Below are positions 21,801 to 32,706 of a stretch of DNA of 64,000 nucleotides, piece by piece. The notes under the pieces are model-generated. The model was not told where the DNA came from, searched no databases, and saw nothing but the letters and a program-made list of their open reading frames with translations. The DNA is from Fistulifera solaris (taxonomy: Eukaryota; Bacillariophyta; Bacillariophyceae; Naviculales; Stauroneidaceae). Positions within the stretch are counted from its first letter, which is position 1. The number at the start of each line of letters is the position of its first letter. The position numbers were made by a program, and so were the translations under genes. The stretch lies in contig AP026126.1 in NCBI GenBank assembly GCA_030295235.1, forward strand, positions 558,001 to 622,000, in the 5' to 3' direction.

Positions 21801-23935
21801 GCGAAAGAGGGGCCATCCTCTATGCATTGCAAGATGTGCTTTCAAAGATTTGGCCTAACAGTTGTCATGTAGAGATGTATGGTAGTTGCGCGACTCAGTT
21901 AGATCTTCCTTCATCAGATCTTGACGTCGTTATCATGGGACTGGATAGAACCCAGAACATGATCATACACGCGGCACCTCCTATTCCCGAAATACCTTCG
22001 AGTCCCTTAGTTCACAAGGTTAGACCTGTGAAAGCCTCTATGAACGCGACGTCAGGCACAAGCAATTTGAAACCCCAAGCCCTGGTGAAACAACATCAGG
22101 TACCCTCATATCCTTCATTCATTCCTTTGCCTTTACAATCAAACGCCGATCGAGTTCTTCGACTAGCTGCAGAGTTAGAACTACAACCATGGGCTGTACA
22201 AGTAAATGCTATACCAACCGCATCGGTTCCGGTTGTAAAGGTGCTCTGTGATCCTTCTCGTCTTGTTGGAGGTACAATCAGCGGTGATTGGATGACACAT
22301 CATCAACATCTAGCTACAGACGCGGCTGCAGCAGCCGGGCAATCCCTCAAAGATGTTAATAAAGATAAAGATTCTAGGAGTAAGCAGCAACTGCATTCGC
22401 CGCCGCAGCCAATGCTATCTTGGCGTGGATCAGACGTAATGAACGGGTTGTTGAAGCTTGATATTACTTTCGAAGGCCCCGAACATGGTGGTATTGGATC
22501 AACTCAATTTTCTGCCAGAGTAGTTAACGATGCGTGCCTACAAGCCAACGTAGCCCCAGATGCGACTCCCCTGGTTCAGGTTGTGATGGTGCTGAAAGAG
22601 CTCCTTGTCCAGCGCAAGTTAAACGAACCATACTCTGGAGGCTTGAGTAGTTACGCGCTATTGCTATTGGTAGTTGCACTACTAAGGGAAAGGGAAGTGA
22701 TTCGAAAGGAAATCGAGAGAGTTGAACTCCAACGAAAAGCAATGGCCCAAGGCGACGCAACGGTTGCATTCGCCAACACAGGAGCAGTAGGACGAAGCGA
22801 AGGTGTGATGCCTGGTGCTTCAAAAGCCGAATGTTGGACTCACATGGAGGTTGGGCAGCAAGTCATGAAAAGTGCTGAAAGCAGGTCAGGGAAGGTTAAG
22901 ACCGACGCTTCACTTGGAAGCCAAGTACCGAAGCTCTCGGCAAACTATGTGAAAAGCAAGACCGAGACCATCGGCACTACCACGACGGTATTGTCGTCGT
23001 GGGCATCAGTTGCCAAAAAAGTTCCACGGCAATCGTCGTCGCGGCAACTAGAATCAGCTGGAAAGATAGCAGGGGACACTGCTGCGGCTATTCGAGAAGC
23101 GCCTTTCAAAGAAAAGACGATAGCAACGTTTGCAGATGCTGTTTCAAAAACAGTAGCACCAACAGTGACGGCGAAGATCAATGGGGTTGATTTAAAAAGC
23201 AAGCGGAATGGTTCTCATCCCGTGTCTGATGTTGCACAGCCTGCACAACAAGATGATAAACGCACGCGCACTTTAGCTCCAGCGAATGGAGCAGATTCCT
23301 CGGTGCGATCCAATTCTAAAGACGAAGAGTCCAAGTCTAAGAAACATCCCAAATCAGAAGTGGTGTCTGTCGACCCTTCCATTATCCAGGGCTCCTATTT
23401 CGCCCAGGGCTTCAACGACATCGTTGAGGTTTTATGTTCGGGTGAAACCACTGCTGGCAAGCTACTGATGCATTTCCTTCTGTATTATGGTCAACACTTC
23501 GATGCACAATCCACGGCTATTGACATTTCTGGAAAGCATGAACGACCCTTTTCCAATCACGTGTTTCCATATGCACACATCTCACCATACATACAAAGAC
23601 GAGCACATGGCACCATTGATCCTGTTACAGGGATGCTCACGGTTGATCCGATTGTTATATTTGATCCTCTTGAGGGCGCGGAAAATACTAACGTGGCTCG
23701 TCGCTGTTTTGCCTGGCTTAGCGTTCGATGGATTTTTGCCCAATCTTACAACACCCTGTCGAGCGCGGTTGAAAGAAGCGCTTCACCTTCTACCCCGGGC
23801 GCAAAGCATACAGCAGAGACAAGAGGCGATACTAACGACACAAAACCTCGAGCTTCGTCTACCGTCACCAGCGATGTTTCAAATGATACTACGGATCCTC
23901 AGTCTCCCCTTTTGAGATGCTTGCTTTCATTCTAA
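18867..23935 (+). CDS. TRF4: TRF4/PAPD5-type non-canonical poly(A) RNA polymerase with large N-terminal extension
   Basis: This class adds short A tails to RNAs for exosome-mediated decay. Exons are 18867-19200, 19262-20427 and 20506-23935; introns are 61 and 78 bp. The first ~900 residues are family-unassigned, partly disordered and charged. The nucleotidyltransferase domain begins near residue 910 (DVCDQLSRDMCLFMSRR), with the catalytic loop MYGSCATQLDLPSSDLDVVI (Asp pair in SDLDV) at about 955-975. The central domain (LDITFEGPEHGG..., ELLVQRKLNEPYSGGLSSYAL) is interrupted by an insertion of about 230 low-complexity residues before GSYFAQGFNDIVEVL and IFDPLEGAENTNVARRCF. One extra A in the 7-A run at 20979-20985 breaks frame. 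The corrected length is about 1642 residues. The stop lies 75 bp from the SLC4 gene's end. Confidence 0.88.
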
Positions 23936-24010
23936 ACAACTATAAAGATCTTATATAGAAAATATGTGTTTACTGCGATGCTGAATAACTTAATGCAGTG
24001 CTCCATATTT

Positions 24011-25873
24011 TCAAGAGGGCGTCGGATCTCCAAGATCGCATAGTTCGTCTTCCGTGAACAATTTCGGTAGCAGGTACGACCGAATCACCATCAGAAGGCC
24101 GATCATGCTTGGAAAAAGATTGCAGTCGCGCTGTTTTGTTTGAAGAACCACAGCCCAAGTAGGCACGCAATCTGGGTGACAGTGAAAATTGCCGTTTTGG
24201 TCCTTCCAATGTACCTGATCGGATGATCCTTCGGCAGACGGCTAGTTTCGACAAAGCTATCTCTAACGCGCTGCAGAAACGAATTGCCCGACATCAGCTT
24301 TCGCCCCAAGAAGATGAAGGTTCCAGCAACAACTGGAATCGGAACGAACCGCAGTAATGGCAATAGGAATACAGTGGCGGCAAGTAACGCATGTACAGTG
24401 AAACCTGTGACACGAGTTTCCGTTACGTTGACGATTTCTGGTTCGCCCGTTTTCTCGTTAAATCTGGTCTCCGTCATCGCTCGAACATGGCTCAATGATT
24501 GTACGGTTGCGCCACACATCCAAGGCAGCCCGACCAGCGACAAGGCACCTGTAATGATACCAAGGGCGACCATATCAAGGTTGTAGGCCGCACCTTTACT
24601 CAATTTGTTATCAGGATTATTTACAACCCTGACACTGATATTTTGGTCCATGAAAAACAGACTGGATAGAAGCATGGCTGGGAATGCACAGAGAAGCTTC
24701 ACTCGCATAGGGACTGCATGGAGATCAATGAAAAGGTTCCTGTTTCCGGCCAGCTGAAAAGTGCTGGGTACAACAAGAGTGGGAACTGCGAATTTCTTGA
24801 CCCATTGTTGTTGGTTTACAAGTGACATCAAAACAAAGATTGTGACAGGGCCGAAATCCTTGACGAATGTTCGTGCTTTCTGATTAAAGAATTTGCTTGT
24901 TTCGAAAGCGGCTACTTGCATGGTTGACCAGAATGTTGTCAACGCCATAGCCAGCGCAACGAAAGGCATAGTAAGATTCATCGGGTCAGCTGTCTCGAAG
25001 TTTCGTTTGAGTGAAGCTATTGCTTCGTAGAGAAAATTCATACTGAGTAACGCATTGAAAATTTCGTCGGTGAAGCGGGTGCAAAAGCGAATTAATTGAC
25101 TGGAACCTTTTAGTCCCAAAACGACAAAGAAAAAAGCTGGTCCACAGACCAACCCAACTGTAAACCGGAAAGAAAGGCAAGCCTCTCAGGGTACAAAAGC
25201 GAAAGAGTCCTGATATAAATGCCAGCGTCAATCCAGTGGGTGCAATGAAGGCCATGGGCTGCCCGCATAAAATTGAATACGCCACGCCACTAAGACCAGC
25301 ACTGAGAAGAAACTCGACAATCCCCATCGCTCCATTGGTTATTTCGGTGGCTATTGTACCGAAACTAACCGCGGGGGATAGGCACGCAAAGTACAGGAAC
25401 AAAATAGCCGGAACTACTGTCTTCAAATTCGAGAAAGCATCCGTCCAATCCGAAAGGTATACCCCGCGTCGTAACTCGAAATCCTCTTTCATTTCTGGTG
25501 AAATAATATGACCAAAGAGACCCTTATTCTGAGAAGATGCGGTGGCGTTATAAAGCTTGCGCAGAAAGATTCTACGACGATAGCCTCGGTATTTGTCGAT
25601 TTGTTCGAGATACGAAGGTGAAAAGTCGTAAAACGGACCCTCACCGTCTGTCTCGTCGTCTTCCAAAGTCCAAAGTGGTAACGAGGCGCGATAATTTCTC
25701 GCTAAATTTCTGCCATTCCGCAAAGTTGCCCGGACTTCTCGCAATGTTCTCGCTTTCGATATAGTGGCTGTTATACTAGGCGGTGTTGGCTGCTGCAATA
25801 TCGGGAACGATAATACACAAAGAGCAATATTAGCCCACATGCTGAGTTTTAGAAATGTCTTTAGAAAGCTCAT
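24011..25873 (-). CDS. SLC4-family anion (bicarbonate) transporter
   Basis: SLC4 proteins exchange or co-transport bicarbonate; diatom members take part in the carbon-concentrating mechanism. A signal-like first helix (MWANIALCVLSFPIL) and a soluble loop (about 30-130) precede the membrane domain: SDWTDAFSNLKTVVPAILFL, FLLSAGLSGVAYSILCGQPM, APTGLTLAFISGLF, VYSWVGLWTSFF, FTRFTDEIF-type (CTRFTDEIFNALLSM) and QNISVRVVNN. The tail reads IFFPSMIGLLMVIRSYLLPKL. An extra base in the T run (minus strand) at 25130-25135 and a missing base in the run at 24113-24117 break the frame. The corrected protein is 620 residues. Ten or more membrane segments. Plasma or plastid membrane cannot be decided. Confidence 0.88.
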
Positions 25874-26367
25874 CGTTTTTGTTCTCTAAAATGCGAGTTC
25901 GCTGTTGATTGACGGTGAATGATTTGGTCGATCGGAGAGATATCTGTCCTTGCAGATTGTGTTGCACGTATATGTCTTTCAATTGTCCACGTCGACTGAT
26001 ACTCGATAATAGATGAAGTACTGACAGAACTTTATTGTAAGGTATGGAATAGAAAACGCGTCTTCTGCTACAGCTGTCAGCCTCCGCATCATCCGATCGC
26101 TCATCGAATAAGTCATTCATTCTCATCTGATCCGAGAAAGGACGGATGCCAAGAGAAATAATTTTCAAAATCTTTTTTTTTTTTCTCGTGCCAGCACACA
26201 CGTGCGTACATGGTGTGCTCGGTCGTCTTACAGACATTGCGACACAAAATGACGTGGCCACACGGGACACGTTTCTTTCACGTCGCGTGGAAAATCGTTC
26301 GGGGCTTCTAAACACGGTAACGCGACTGCATTGGATAGTACAAAGTATTGAATAAAATTTTATTTAA
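25874..26367. promoter_or_regulatory. Divergent promoter region of SLC4 gene and unknown gene
   Basis: About 490 bp. A TGACGTGG element at 26250-26257 matches the TGACGT core of diatom CO2/cAMP-responsive elements; at this length a chance hit is possible. A poly-T tract lies at 26173-26183. Confidence 0.35.
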
Positions 26368-27285
26368 ATGAAAAGTATTCCGTTGAGCGCTTTTAAATTT
26401 TATGTTGGAGGGAGACTCCACAAAAATGAGTGGACCCGACGCGGCACGCGGAGTATCGTTTCCTGTGTCACGGGTCACGGGCGGCGTTTTCGACAAAAGA
26501 AGTGGAACTTGTTTCTTGTATTTGCATCCTTTCGAGGTCAAGGTCGACCGTTTCACAACGAAACTGGAACAAAACTTGAACAGAATCTCTCGAGCCCCGT
26601 GAGAAAAGGAATAGGCGAAGAGGATATTTGCGTGCAAGGAACAATTTGTACTTTTGCCGAAAACATGCTGCCCCTTTCGCCGGTAGATAATCGTCCATGC
26701 AAGCTCCGTTTCGGTAAGCGTGGGCGGCCCAGACTCCTCACCGAACATATACAGAAAGAATCGGGTTTTCCCCGTCTCGACTCGTCAACAGATTCGGAGT
26801 CTGACTCGGATGAGTCGTCTTCTGAAAACGCGGAGCTCTGCAATGACCAGACCCTTTTTTGTGCGACATTGCTTCCATTGCAGCAAGAAGAAGAAGAAGA
26901 AGAGTTGCCATCCATGATGGGTCGTTTTCATGTCAGCGCCAGCAACAGCGTGTTGTCAAGCACATCTTTCGAAAACGATCGAATGGATTACATCGTCACT
27001 GAAACGCATAGTTACGAATACTCTAGCGTTCAAGATACTCGTCGAGTCCAATTTGCTCTCGAGTTGGAGCAGGTAATAGAGATTCCCAGTCACCACAGCT
27101 TGGATCCGGACGTGAAAAACGACTTGTACACGAGTATACACATAATCCACGCTGAAGCAAATCGCAATCGGAAAGAATGGGATTTTGAACAACGAAGAAT
27201 AGAGAACGTGATTGAAGAATGTAATTTCATCCCGGACTGCAATGGAAAGTTATGGCATCCAGCACATTGGAATCCTGTCATTTGA
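26368..27285 (+). CDS. Acidic unknown protein, diatom-type
   Basis: Up to 305 residues; I do not recognise a characterised family. A Ser/Asp/Glu-rich stretch (DSSTDSESDSDESSSE) and a six-Glu run occupy the middle. The C-terminal part (RVQFALELEQVIEIPSHHSL ... EWDFEQRRIENVIEE ... LWHPAHW) has the valine-phenylalanine/IP pattern I associate with a lineage-specific diatom family (inference). The start is uncertain: a second overlapping frame (26402-26602) is also open, and an internal ATG at about 26665 would still retain the conserved part. A frame break in the N-terminal region is possible. Confidence 0.5.
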   Translation: MKSIPLSAFKFYVGGRLHKNEWTRRGTRSIVSCVTGHGRRFRQKKWNLFLVFASFRGQGRPFHNETGTKLEQNLSSPVRKGIGEEDICVQGTICTFAENMLPLSPVDNRPCKLRFGKRGRPRLLTEHIQKESGFPRLDSSTDSESDSDESSSENAELCNDQTLFCATLLPLQQEEEEEELPSMMGRFHVSASNSVLSSTSFENDRMDYIVTETHSYEYSSVQDTRRVQFALELEQVIEIPSHHSLDPDVKNDLYTSIHIIHAEANRNRKEWDFEQRRIENVIEECNFIPDCNGKLWHPAHWNPVI

Positions 27286-27684
27286 GAAACATTCTTGGGC
27301 AACTACTGCTCTATGCATCCCCTATGGATGAAACTGAAACATTGTGTATTCTGTAGCATGGCCTCAACTTCTAGCTAACGAAAAGGCTTCAAGACAAGCA
27401 AGTAGCGTTGCATCCTTGCAATCGCTCGATGTTGCCGTTTATCATTTACAGACTATTTGCTCGGTTTGCTTTAAATTTCCCAAATTAGCACTATATCTTT
27501 CGTTTTTATGGAACTCATTGTCATTGTGTATCAAATGATTTGGCTTACAAATAGATGTTTTTCGCTCACAAGGCCTCGAATCTTACCGACAATGATATGA
27601 ATCAAGAAAGTAGTTTGCTATTGCTGGTAAAAGCTTATGATTGAATCCCTAGTAACGTCTTGATCTGTTGATTTGATGCCGCAA

Positions 27685-27705
27685 CGACTGGATTTCAGTC
27701 ATGAA
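27685..27705 (+). repeat. Dispersed hairpin motif, copy 3
   Basis: GACTGGATTTCAGTCATGAA, one difference from the consensus core. A TATATTCAAATAAA box follows at 27751. Confidence 0.78.
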
Positions 27706-27915
27706 CAGATTTCGGAAAGCGTTCACAACTGCAACGACAAAATATGCATGTATATTCAAATAAATTGCCATTCACAATATCGTTACTAGTCACTAGCGAT
27801 CAGTTTCATTCGATGTGCAGGACCTCGATGATATGCTGCATGCTGTATGGCAAAGCCTCCGAGTCGATGACTGACAGGTTCACTATCGTCTTGAAGTGTA
27901 GGTTATCGGCCCCCG

Positions 27916-27936
27916 CGACTGGATTTCAATCATGAA
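27916..27936 (+). repeat. Dispersed hairpin motif, copy 4
   Basis: GACTGGATTTCAATCATGAA, with one stem change. It is followed at 27990 by the same TATATTCAAATAAA box as copy 3, indicating a larger duplicated unit. Confidence 0.75.
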
Positions 27937-28309
27937 CAAGATGAGGGAAACAATTTATGAAGCAAAGATGCCAGCCAATGCACCACCTGTATATTCAAAT
28001 AAAATGGCGCTGGCGGTACCTGGTATTGTTACCTTCTATGAACTTCATCCGAATTTGAAAAGGCGAAAATACGTTAGCGTTCATGGGAACGAAAACTTGG
28101 CCGATTGGCGTCTGACCATCGCTCGCTTACCAGCAAGGTGAGGGAAAAAGTGTACACTCACGTAGGCCCCCCGTAGAGAAATGTACCAAGCAGAGGTGCG
28201 TTCCCGTGTCTCCCCTAGCGCGATGTTGCCGTATTCAATATCGCTCTCATCCTAATTGCTAACTTATCGTCTTTGCTTCTTTAAGATCAGACAAATTATA
28301 AAATTTACC

Positions 28310-30311
28310 ATGTTCACACCGCGGCAACTCCCTGTACACAGACAGCACTTTGCAATTCTCCAATGGCGCTTATTCTCTTCAGTCCGAGTCTATCCGGCAG
28401 TTGAGGCGGCTCTGAAAGAAGGCCGACCCGTTGTAGCGTTGGAATCTACTATTGTAGCGCATGGCATGCCCTTCCCGCAAAATCTGGAACTCAGCCAAAG
28501 ACTAGCATTCATATTACGCGAGAAAGGCGTAGAGCCTGCCACCATAGCACTGCACAAGGGGGATATCAAAATTGGTTTACATCCTGACGAATTGCACGAG
28601 CTGGCCGAATCGGGCGATGCAATTAAATGCACGACGCGACAGCTCGGACTGTTTCTAGCGAACCAAAAGAGTCCTTTCTGGGGAGCAACGACGGTAGCTT
28701 CAACTATGTTGTTAGCGCATCAAGCAGGAATACAAACATTCGTGACGGGAGGAATTGGGGGAGTGCAGCGGTACGGACAAGACACACTGGATATTTCGGC
28801 CGACCTACTCGAGCTATCACGGACACCTGTGGTAGTTGTATCGGCAGGCATCAAATCAATCCTCGATATTTCCAGAACTCTAGAAGTTCTGGAAACCTAC
28901 CTCAGTCCCTGTGGTGACGTATCAGAGCGATGAATTCCCTGCCTTTTTCTCTCCTCATTCCGGTGTTGCCACTCCCGCTCGTTGTGATACTGCTGCAGAA
29001 ATTGCCGCAGCTTTTTCACTCAACCAGGAAACATTTGGATTGAGGAGCGGGATGCTGGTCGCTGTTCCCAATTCTAGTCCGGCTGGAGAAGTGGTTGAAG
29101 CGGCTATACAAAATGCGTTGACAGAAGCAGCCGATCAATGTATTACGGGACCGGCCGTCACTCCTTTTATCTTGAAACGCGTAGCTCAAATGACAGCAGG
29201 TGAAAGTTTACGAAGTAATATGGCACTAGTGGAAAACAATGCAGCGGTAGGTGCCGATATAGCGATTGAGCTTGCTCAGCAGAAAAGGGGGAAAGTAAAA
29301 GGCCCATCGATATGTTCCGGGAAACCACGATCACGAGTTGTTGTTATGGGTGGATCGGTACTGGACTACATAGCAAAGCCCACAAATGATCTTATTATCG
29401 GAACGTCCAATGCTACGCTTACTACGGAATCGGATGGAGGGGTGGCGCGAAATATTGCAGAAACCTTGGGGCGATTAGGATCGCGACCGACTCTCTACAC
29501 GGCTGTTGGTGCTGATGCAAGGGGCAGTGCAATGCTTTCTCGTCTCAGAGAGAATAACTGCGATGTTGTTGTTGCTCCAGCGAAGACAGACCAGCGAACA
29601 CCGACATATCTTGCTGTTCTGAATCGTGATGGAGATTTGCACGTGGCTTGTGCCGATATGGACGCTATGAAAAATATTGAGCCTCTGGATCAATCAGCAA
29701 TGGAGGGAGTCGACATTTTGATTCTAGACTCAAACCCGCCACTGAATGTACTACAAAAGACTGCGCGACTGGCATATGAGTCGGGGGTCAAGGTGCTTTG
29801 GGAACCGACGAGCGTCCCCAAGGCCAGCATTCTATCGAAGGATGACAAATTTCTGTCCTACCTATCGTATGCTACACCCAATTTTGACGAGCTTCTTGCA
29901 ATGGATACAAGCAATACAGATCTGGAAAAAAGTAGAGTTTGTGAGATGTTTTCAAAGAAACTTACGTCGGAAGAAGTACTTGCATTCTTGTCGGAAATAA
30001 TGTTTCGTGTTGTAAACCGGATGGATGATGGGGCATGTCTTGTTGTAACACTTGGCAGAAATGGTATTGCAATGGTAAAACGGTCGAGACACGACAAAAA
30101 TCCCGAATGCTCTCATTTCTTGACTGATGAAATAGTTGTGGCCAACGCCACAGGCGCTGGTGATTCGTTGACTGGTGCCTTTGTTCATGCAATCCTCCTT
30201 GGGAAAACACCAGAAGAAGCTGTCAGGCTTGGAGCGCAAGCTGCCAGACTGAGTTTGGAATGTTCAGGCGCTGCAGTGTCTCCGGAAGTCAGCCAGCTAA
30301 TCATTCGGTGA
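28310..30311 (+). CDS. Bifunctional pseudouridine-5'-phosphate glycosidase / PfkB-type pseudouridine kinase
   Basis: Pseudouridine is phosphorylated by the PfkB kinase and the C-glycosidic bond cleaved by PsuG to give uracil and ribose 5-phosphate; both are fused here, glycosidase first. The PsuG half has VVALESTIVAHGMPFPQN, ATTVASTMLLAHQAGI, GGVQRYGQDTLDISADL, AGIKSILD and TYQSDEFPAFF. The conserved GGVHR reads GGVQR. The kinase half (from about 350) has VVVMGGSVLDYIAKP, GGVARNIAETLGRLG and the anion hole/base ATGAGDSLTGAF. The Arg-rich N-terminus (RQLPVHRQHF...RLFSS) suggests a mitochondrial presequence. The frame changes near 28890-28912 by one extra base. The corrected length is 666 residues. 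The start is ATG 28310. Confidence 0.88.
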
Positions 30312-30388
30312 TTCTAAAGCTTACTAAATTTTGTAACAAGTAGGTGGCACTGTTTTATGCTCGTAAGCTTAAGAGCTTCGGTCTCGAG

Positions 30389-30417
30389 TCCCGAATCCCG
30401 AATCCCGAATCAATCCC
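30389..30417 (+). repeat. Tandem repeat (TCCCGAA)3-4
   Basis: Three direct copies of the 7-bp unit CCCGAAT followed by a partial copy after CAAT. Confidence 0.8.
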
Positions 30418-30601
30418 GGGCCGGTCTTGTAAATTGTGAATGCCCAAATTCTGATGACTGATGAGTTATGAGAGCGGCCGATGACCATGACACGTGACAT
30501 GTGACATTATTATTCTGTACTGTAGTTTGTACACTGTAGAGGCAGCTTTTATCTTTTATTTTTTATTGTCCTCCGTCCTCTTGTCCTTCAAACTATGAAG
30601 T

Positions 30602-30622
30602 ACTTTGCACTTTGCACTTTGC
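30602..30622 (+). repeat. Tandem repeat (ACTTTGC)3
   Basis: Three perfect copies of the 7-bp unit ACTTTGC. Confidence 0.85.
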
Positions 30623-31015
30623 AAACAAGGTGCTACGGTAGTTGTGATTTGGATCACTATCCATCGTAAATGTACTGGTCATTCAAATATGACAGCGGAA
30701 TTAGACGAAAAGGACTGATGTGCAAATGAGGTGCGCGCTGGGAAGCTGCGATACAAATGAGTATTAGGTACCGGTACTGAGTACTGAGTATGAGTTAAAA
30801 ATACTCCGTACTTGACATGAACTTATTTTCTGTTTCCTGGCTCGTCCGTTCTAAGCGAAAATGTCCGACTAACCGACGAAAATCTAAGCCCTCACGTTTT
30901 GTAAACAAGTTGGTTGGCGCACCTCAACGAACGGCAGCGTTCAGTCGATTGCCACCGGAAATTCAACGCATTCTCACATTATTTTGCAAGAGACGGACTG
31001 AACGGCAACAACGCA

Positions 31016-31834
31016 ATGAACATTAGTTATCTGTCGAATGTATGTTATAGGGAGATAAATGGCATGCATTCGATCGAAATGAGACAACACGACGGTGTCA
31101 TGGAGTCTAACAACAAACACGTGAACGGCCTCATCGATGATCGCGCAAGTTCCGATGAATCATCGGATGCCTCAAGTTCAAGTGAATTGGTTGAATCCAG
31201 GAATGATGGCCCCGTTAAAGCTAGTTTTGTCCATACGTACAAGAAACCCTGCATGCCTAGCCGCACGTCCTACGTTGCTATGGATTGCGAGATGGTCTCC
31301 ACCACTTGTGGATTGGAGGTTGCTCGCGTTGTGCTCGTCGACTGGAAAGGACGTACGATCTTGGACACCTTTGTGAAGACAACTTATCCTGTTACAGACT
31401 ATTTGACCTTTATCTCTGGGATCGTGGAAGCTGACCTTAAAGAAGCCCCTGGCTTTGCGGAAGTTCGAAACCATGTAAAAAATGCCATTTATGGCAAGAT
31501 ATTGGTGGGACACGGCTTAGAAAACGACCTTGCGGCTCTACAGCTGCAGCATCCGTGGTGGTTGACTCGAGATACCGCCTACTACCAGCCATTTATGCAA
31601 CGACGTGAGTGCAATGGCGAGTGCATCTTCGTTCCCCGCAGGCTAAAAGATTTGTGCAAAGAAAAATTGAACAAAGATATTCAGCATGTGGGAAAAGCTC
31701 ACTGTCCTGCGGAAGATGCTCAGTCAGCCTTGGATTTATATAAAACACATCGACCGAGATGGGAAAGGTGTGTCACCGTCACAATTCGAAGTCAGCGGAG
31801 ATTTGCACGTCAACAAGATCAATATGCTTATTGA
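31016..31834 (+). CDS. REXO4: REX4-like DEDDh 3'-5' RNA exonuclease
   Basis: REX4/ISG20-like exonucleases trim structured RNAs, often in the nucleolus. After a Ser/Asp-rich N-terminal ~80 residues, the exonuclease fold begins at YVAMDCEMVST (ExoI, D and E), continues VARVVLVDWKGRTILDTFV, FISGIVEADL and LVGHGLENDLAAL (ExoII D), and ends at GKAHCPAEDAQSALDLY (ExoIII, His and Asp). All DEDDh ligands are present. The spliced form is not needed: single exon, 272 residues from ATG 31016. The frame is open further upstream to 30914 without an ATG. It is convergent with the next gene, 149 bp apart. Confidence 0.85.
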   Translation: MNISYLSNVCYREINGMHSIEMRQHDGVMESNNKHVNGLIDDRASSDESSDASSSSELVESRNDGPVKASFVHTYKKPCMPSRTSYVAMDCEMVSTTCGLEVARVVLVDWKGRTILDTFVKTTYPVTDYLTFISGIVEADLKEAPGFAEVRNHVKNAIYGKILVGHGLENDLAALQLQHPWWLTRDTAYYQPFMQRRECNGECIFVPRRLKDLCKEKLNKDIQHVGKAHCPAEDAQSALDLYKTHRPRWERCVTVTIRSQRRFARQQDQYAY

Positions 31835-31983
31835 AAGTAGCTCCGGTGAAAGCTAACATATATATTACTCACTAATGAGAAATTTCACTATTGAAATACT
31901 TTTCTTTCATCACAGTGTCTACTTGTTATCACTATCCAAAAAGGAAAGACCCGGCAAAAATGTTTCATCGGGAAAATTGGAAG

Positions 31984-32706
31984 CTACTTTCCATCCATCT
32001 CTCTTGCTAATTCCTTCGGCTCGATATCTGATAACGAGCAGTCGAAAAGCTTTTGCAGGTTGGACCATTTTGGTGCTGTAGCATCGTCAGCGTTCTGTTC
32101 CACTGGCTGTCCCCCGAATTCAACCTTCCAGACATCACAATTCCCAAACTTGAAATCCAGATGCAGCAGCGCTTTGAAAAACTGGGAATGTCCTACTAGA
32201 ACAATTTTGGATTCGGGTTGTTGCTCTAACCACGTTTCAAAGTCGAACAATCGTTGTACGAACGACGAATATCGAATGGTCCATTCCGCCGGTGTTTTCT
32301 CTAATAATAAGTCAAGTTCAAGAACTCTTTGTACGGGAGCGACCCGAGTATCCGGTGCGGCACAGCTCAGCATTCCCATGGAGGTTTCCTTGGCGCGCAG
32401 CAAAGGAGAATGTACGACCATTTCGATTTGTTCGGTTTCCAGGAAGTTGGCGGCCTTTAACGCATCCGCCATTTCGTTGATTTGCGATTTGCCGACAGGA
32501 GACACGTTCGAGTCGATTTGTGCGGGGATATTGATAAGTTCCATGCCCGCATAGATATCCGATGACTTGGGTAAAGAAAATTTAAATAAGTCTTTGATAG
32601 CGGTCTTGACGGAGGCGAGTCTGCGGTTTTCTTCGGATTGGGCGTGACGGATTAAATAGATCGTCTTGGGTTGTTGTTGTTGTGTTGTAGAAGAAGTCAT
32701 AGTCAT
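31984..32706 (-). CDS. Histidine phosphatase (phosphoglycerate mutase-like) family protein
   Basis: A small branch-1 histidine phosphatase; substrate unknown. The phospho-accepting motif is IYLIRHAQSEEN (residues about 16-27), with the second region VVHSPLLRAKETSMGML and the second His in IVLVGHSQFFKALLHL. ATG 32706 gives 240 residues; the open frame extends a few codons to a TTG. A Gln/Ser/Thr-rich leader precedes the domain and no targeting peptide is evident. It is divergent from the cyclin gene. Confidence 0.85.
   Translation of the reverse strand: MTMTSSTTQQQQPKTIYLIRHAQSEENRRLASVKTAIKDLFKFSLPKSSDIYAGMELINIPAQIDSNVSPVGKSQINEMADALKAANFLETEQIEMVVHSPLLRAKETSMGMLSCAAPDTRVAPVQRVLELDLLLEKTPAEWTIRYSSFVQRLFDFETWLEQQPESKIVLVGHSQFFKALLHLDFKFGNCDVWKVEFGGQPVEQNADDATAPKWSNLQKLFDCSLSDIEPKELAREMDGK

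Larger units (their letters stand above)
27286..28309. other. Intergenic spacer with two hairpin-motif copies
   Basis: About 1 kb between two plus-strand genes. It holds motif copies at 27685 and 27916, each followed 66-74 bp later by TATATTCAAATAAA. No coding frame is convincing. Confidence 0.5.
30312..31015. other. Intergenic spacer rich in short tandem repeats
   Basis: About 700 bp containing CCCGAAT repeats at 30389-30417, ACTTTGC repeats at 30602-30622 and a GGTACCGGTACTGAGTACTGAGTA tract near 30768. A 69-residue frame at 30817 may be the 5' part of the exonuclease gene if a frame break exists. Confidence 0.5.

Noticed and set aside
26321-26332. CGACTGCATT word as another hairpin-motif copy
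   Set aside because: Only the left ten bases match; the paired right half and ATGAA tail are absent.
32691-32706. Upstream TTG start at 32730 for the histidine phosphatase
   Set aside because: ATG 32706 is in frame, lies close to the domain and avoids a non-standard start.
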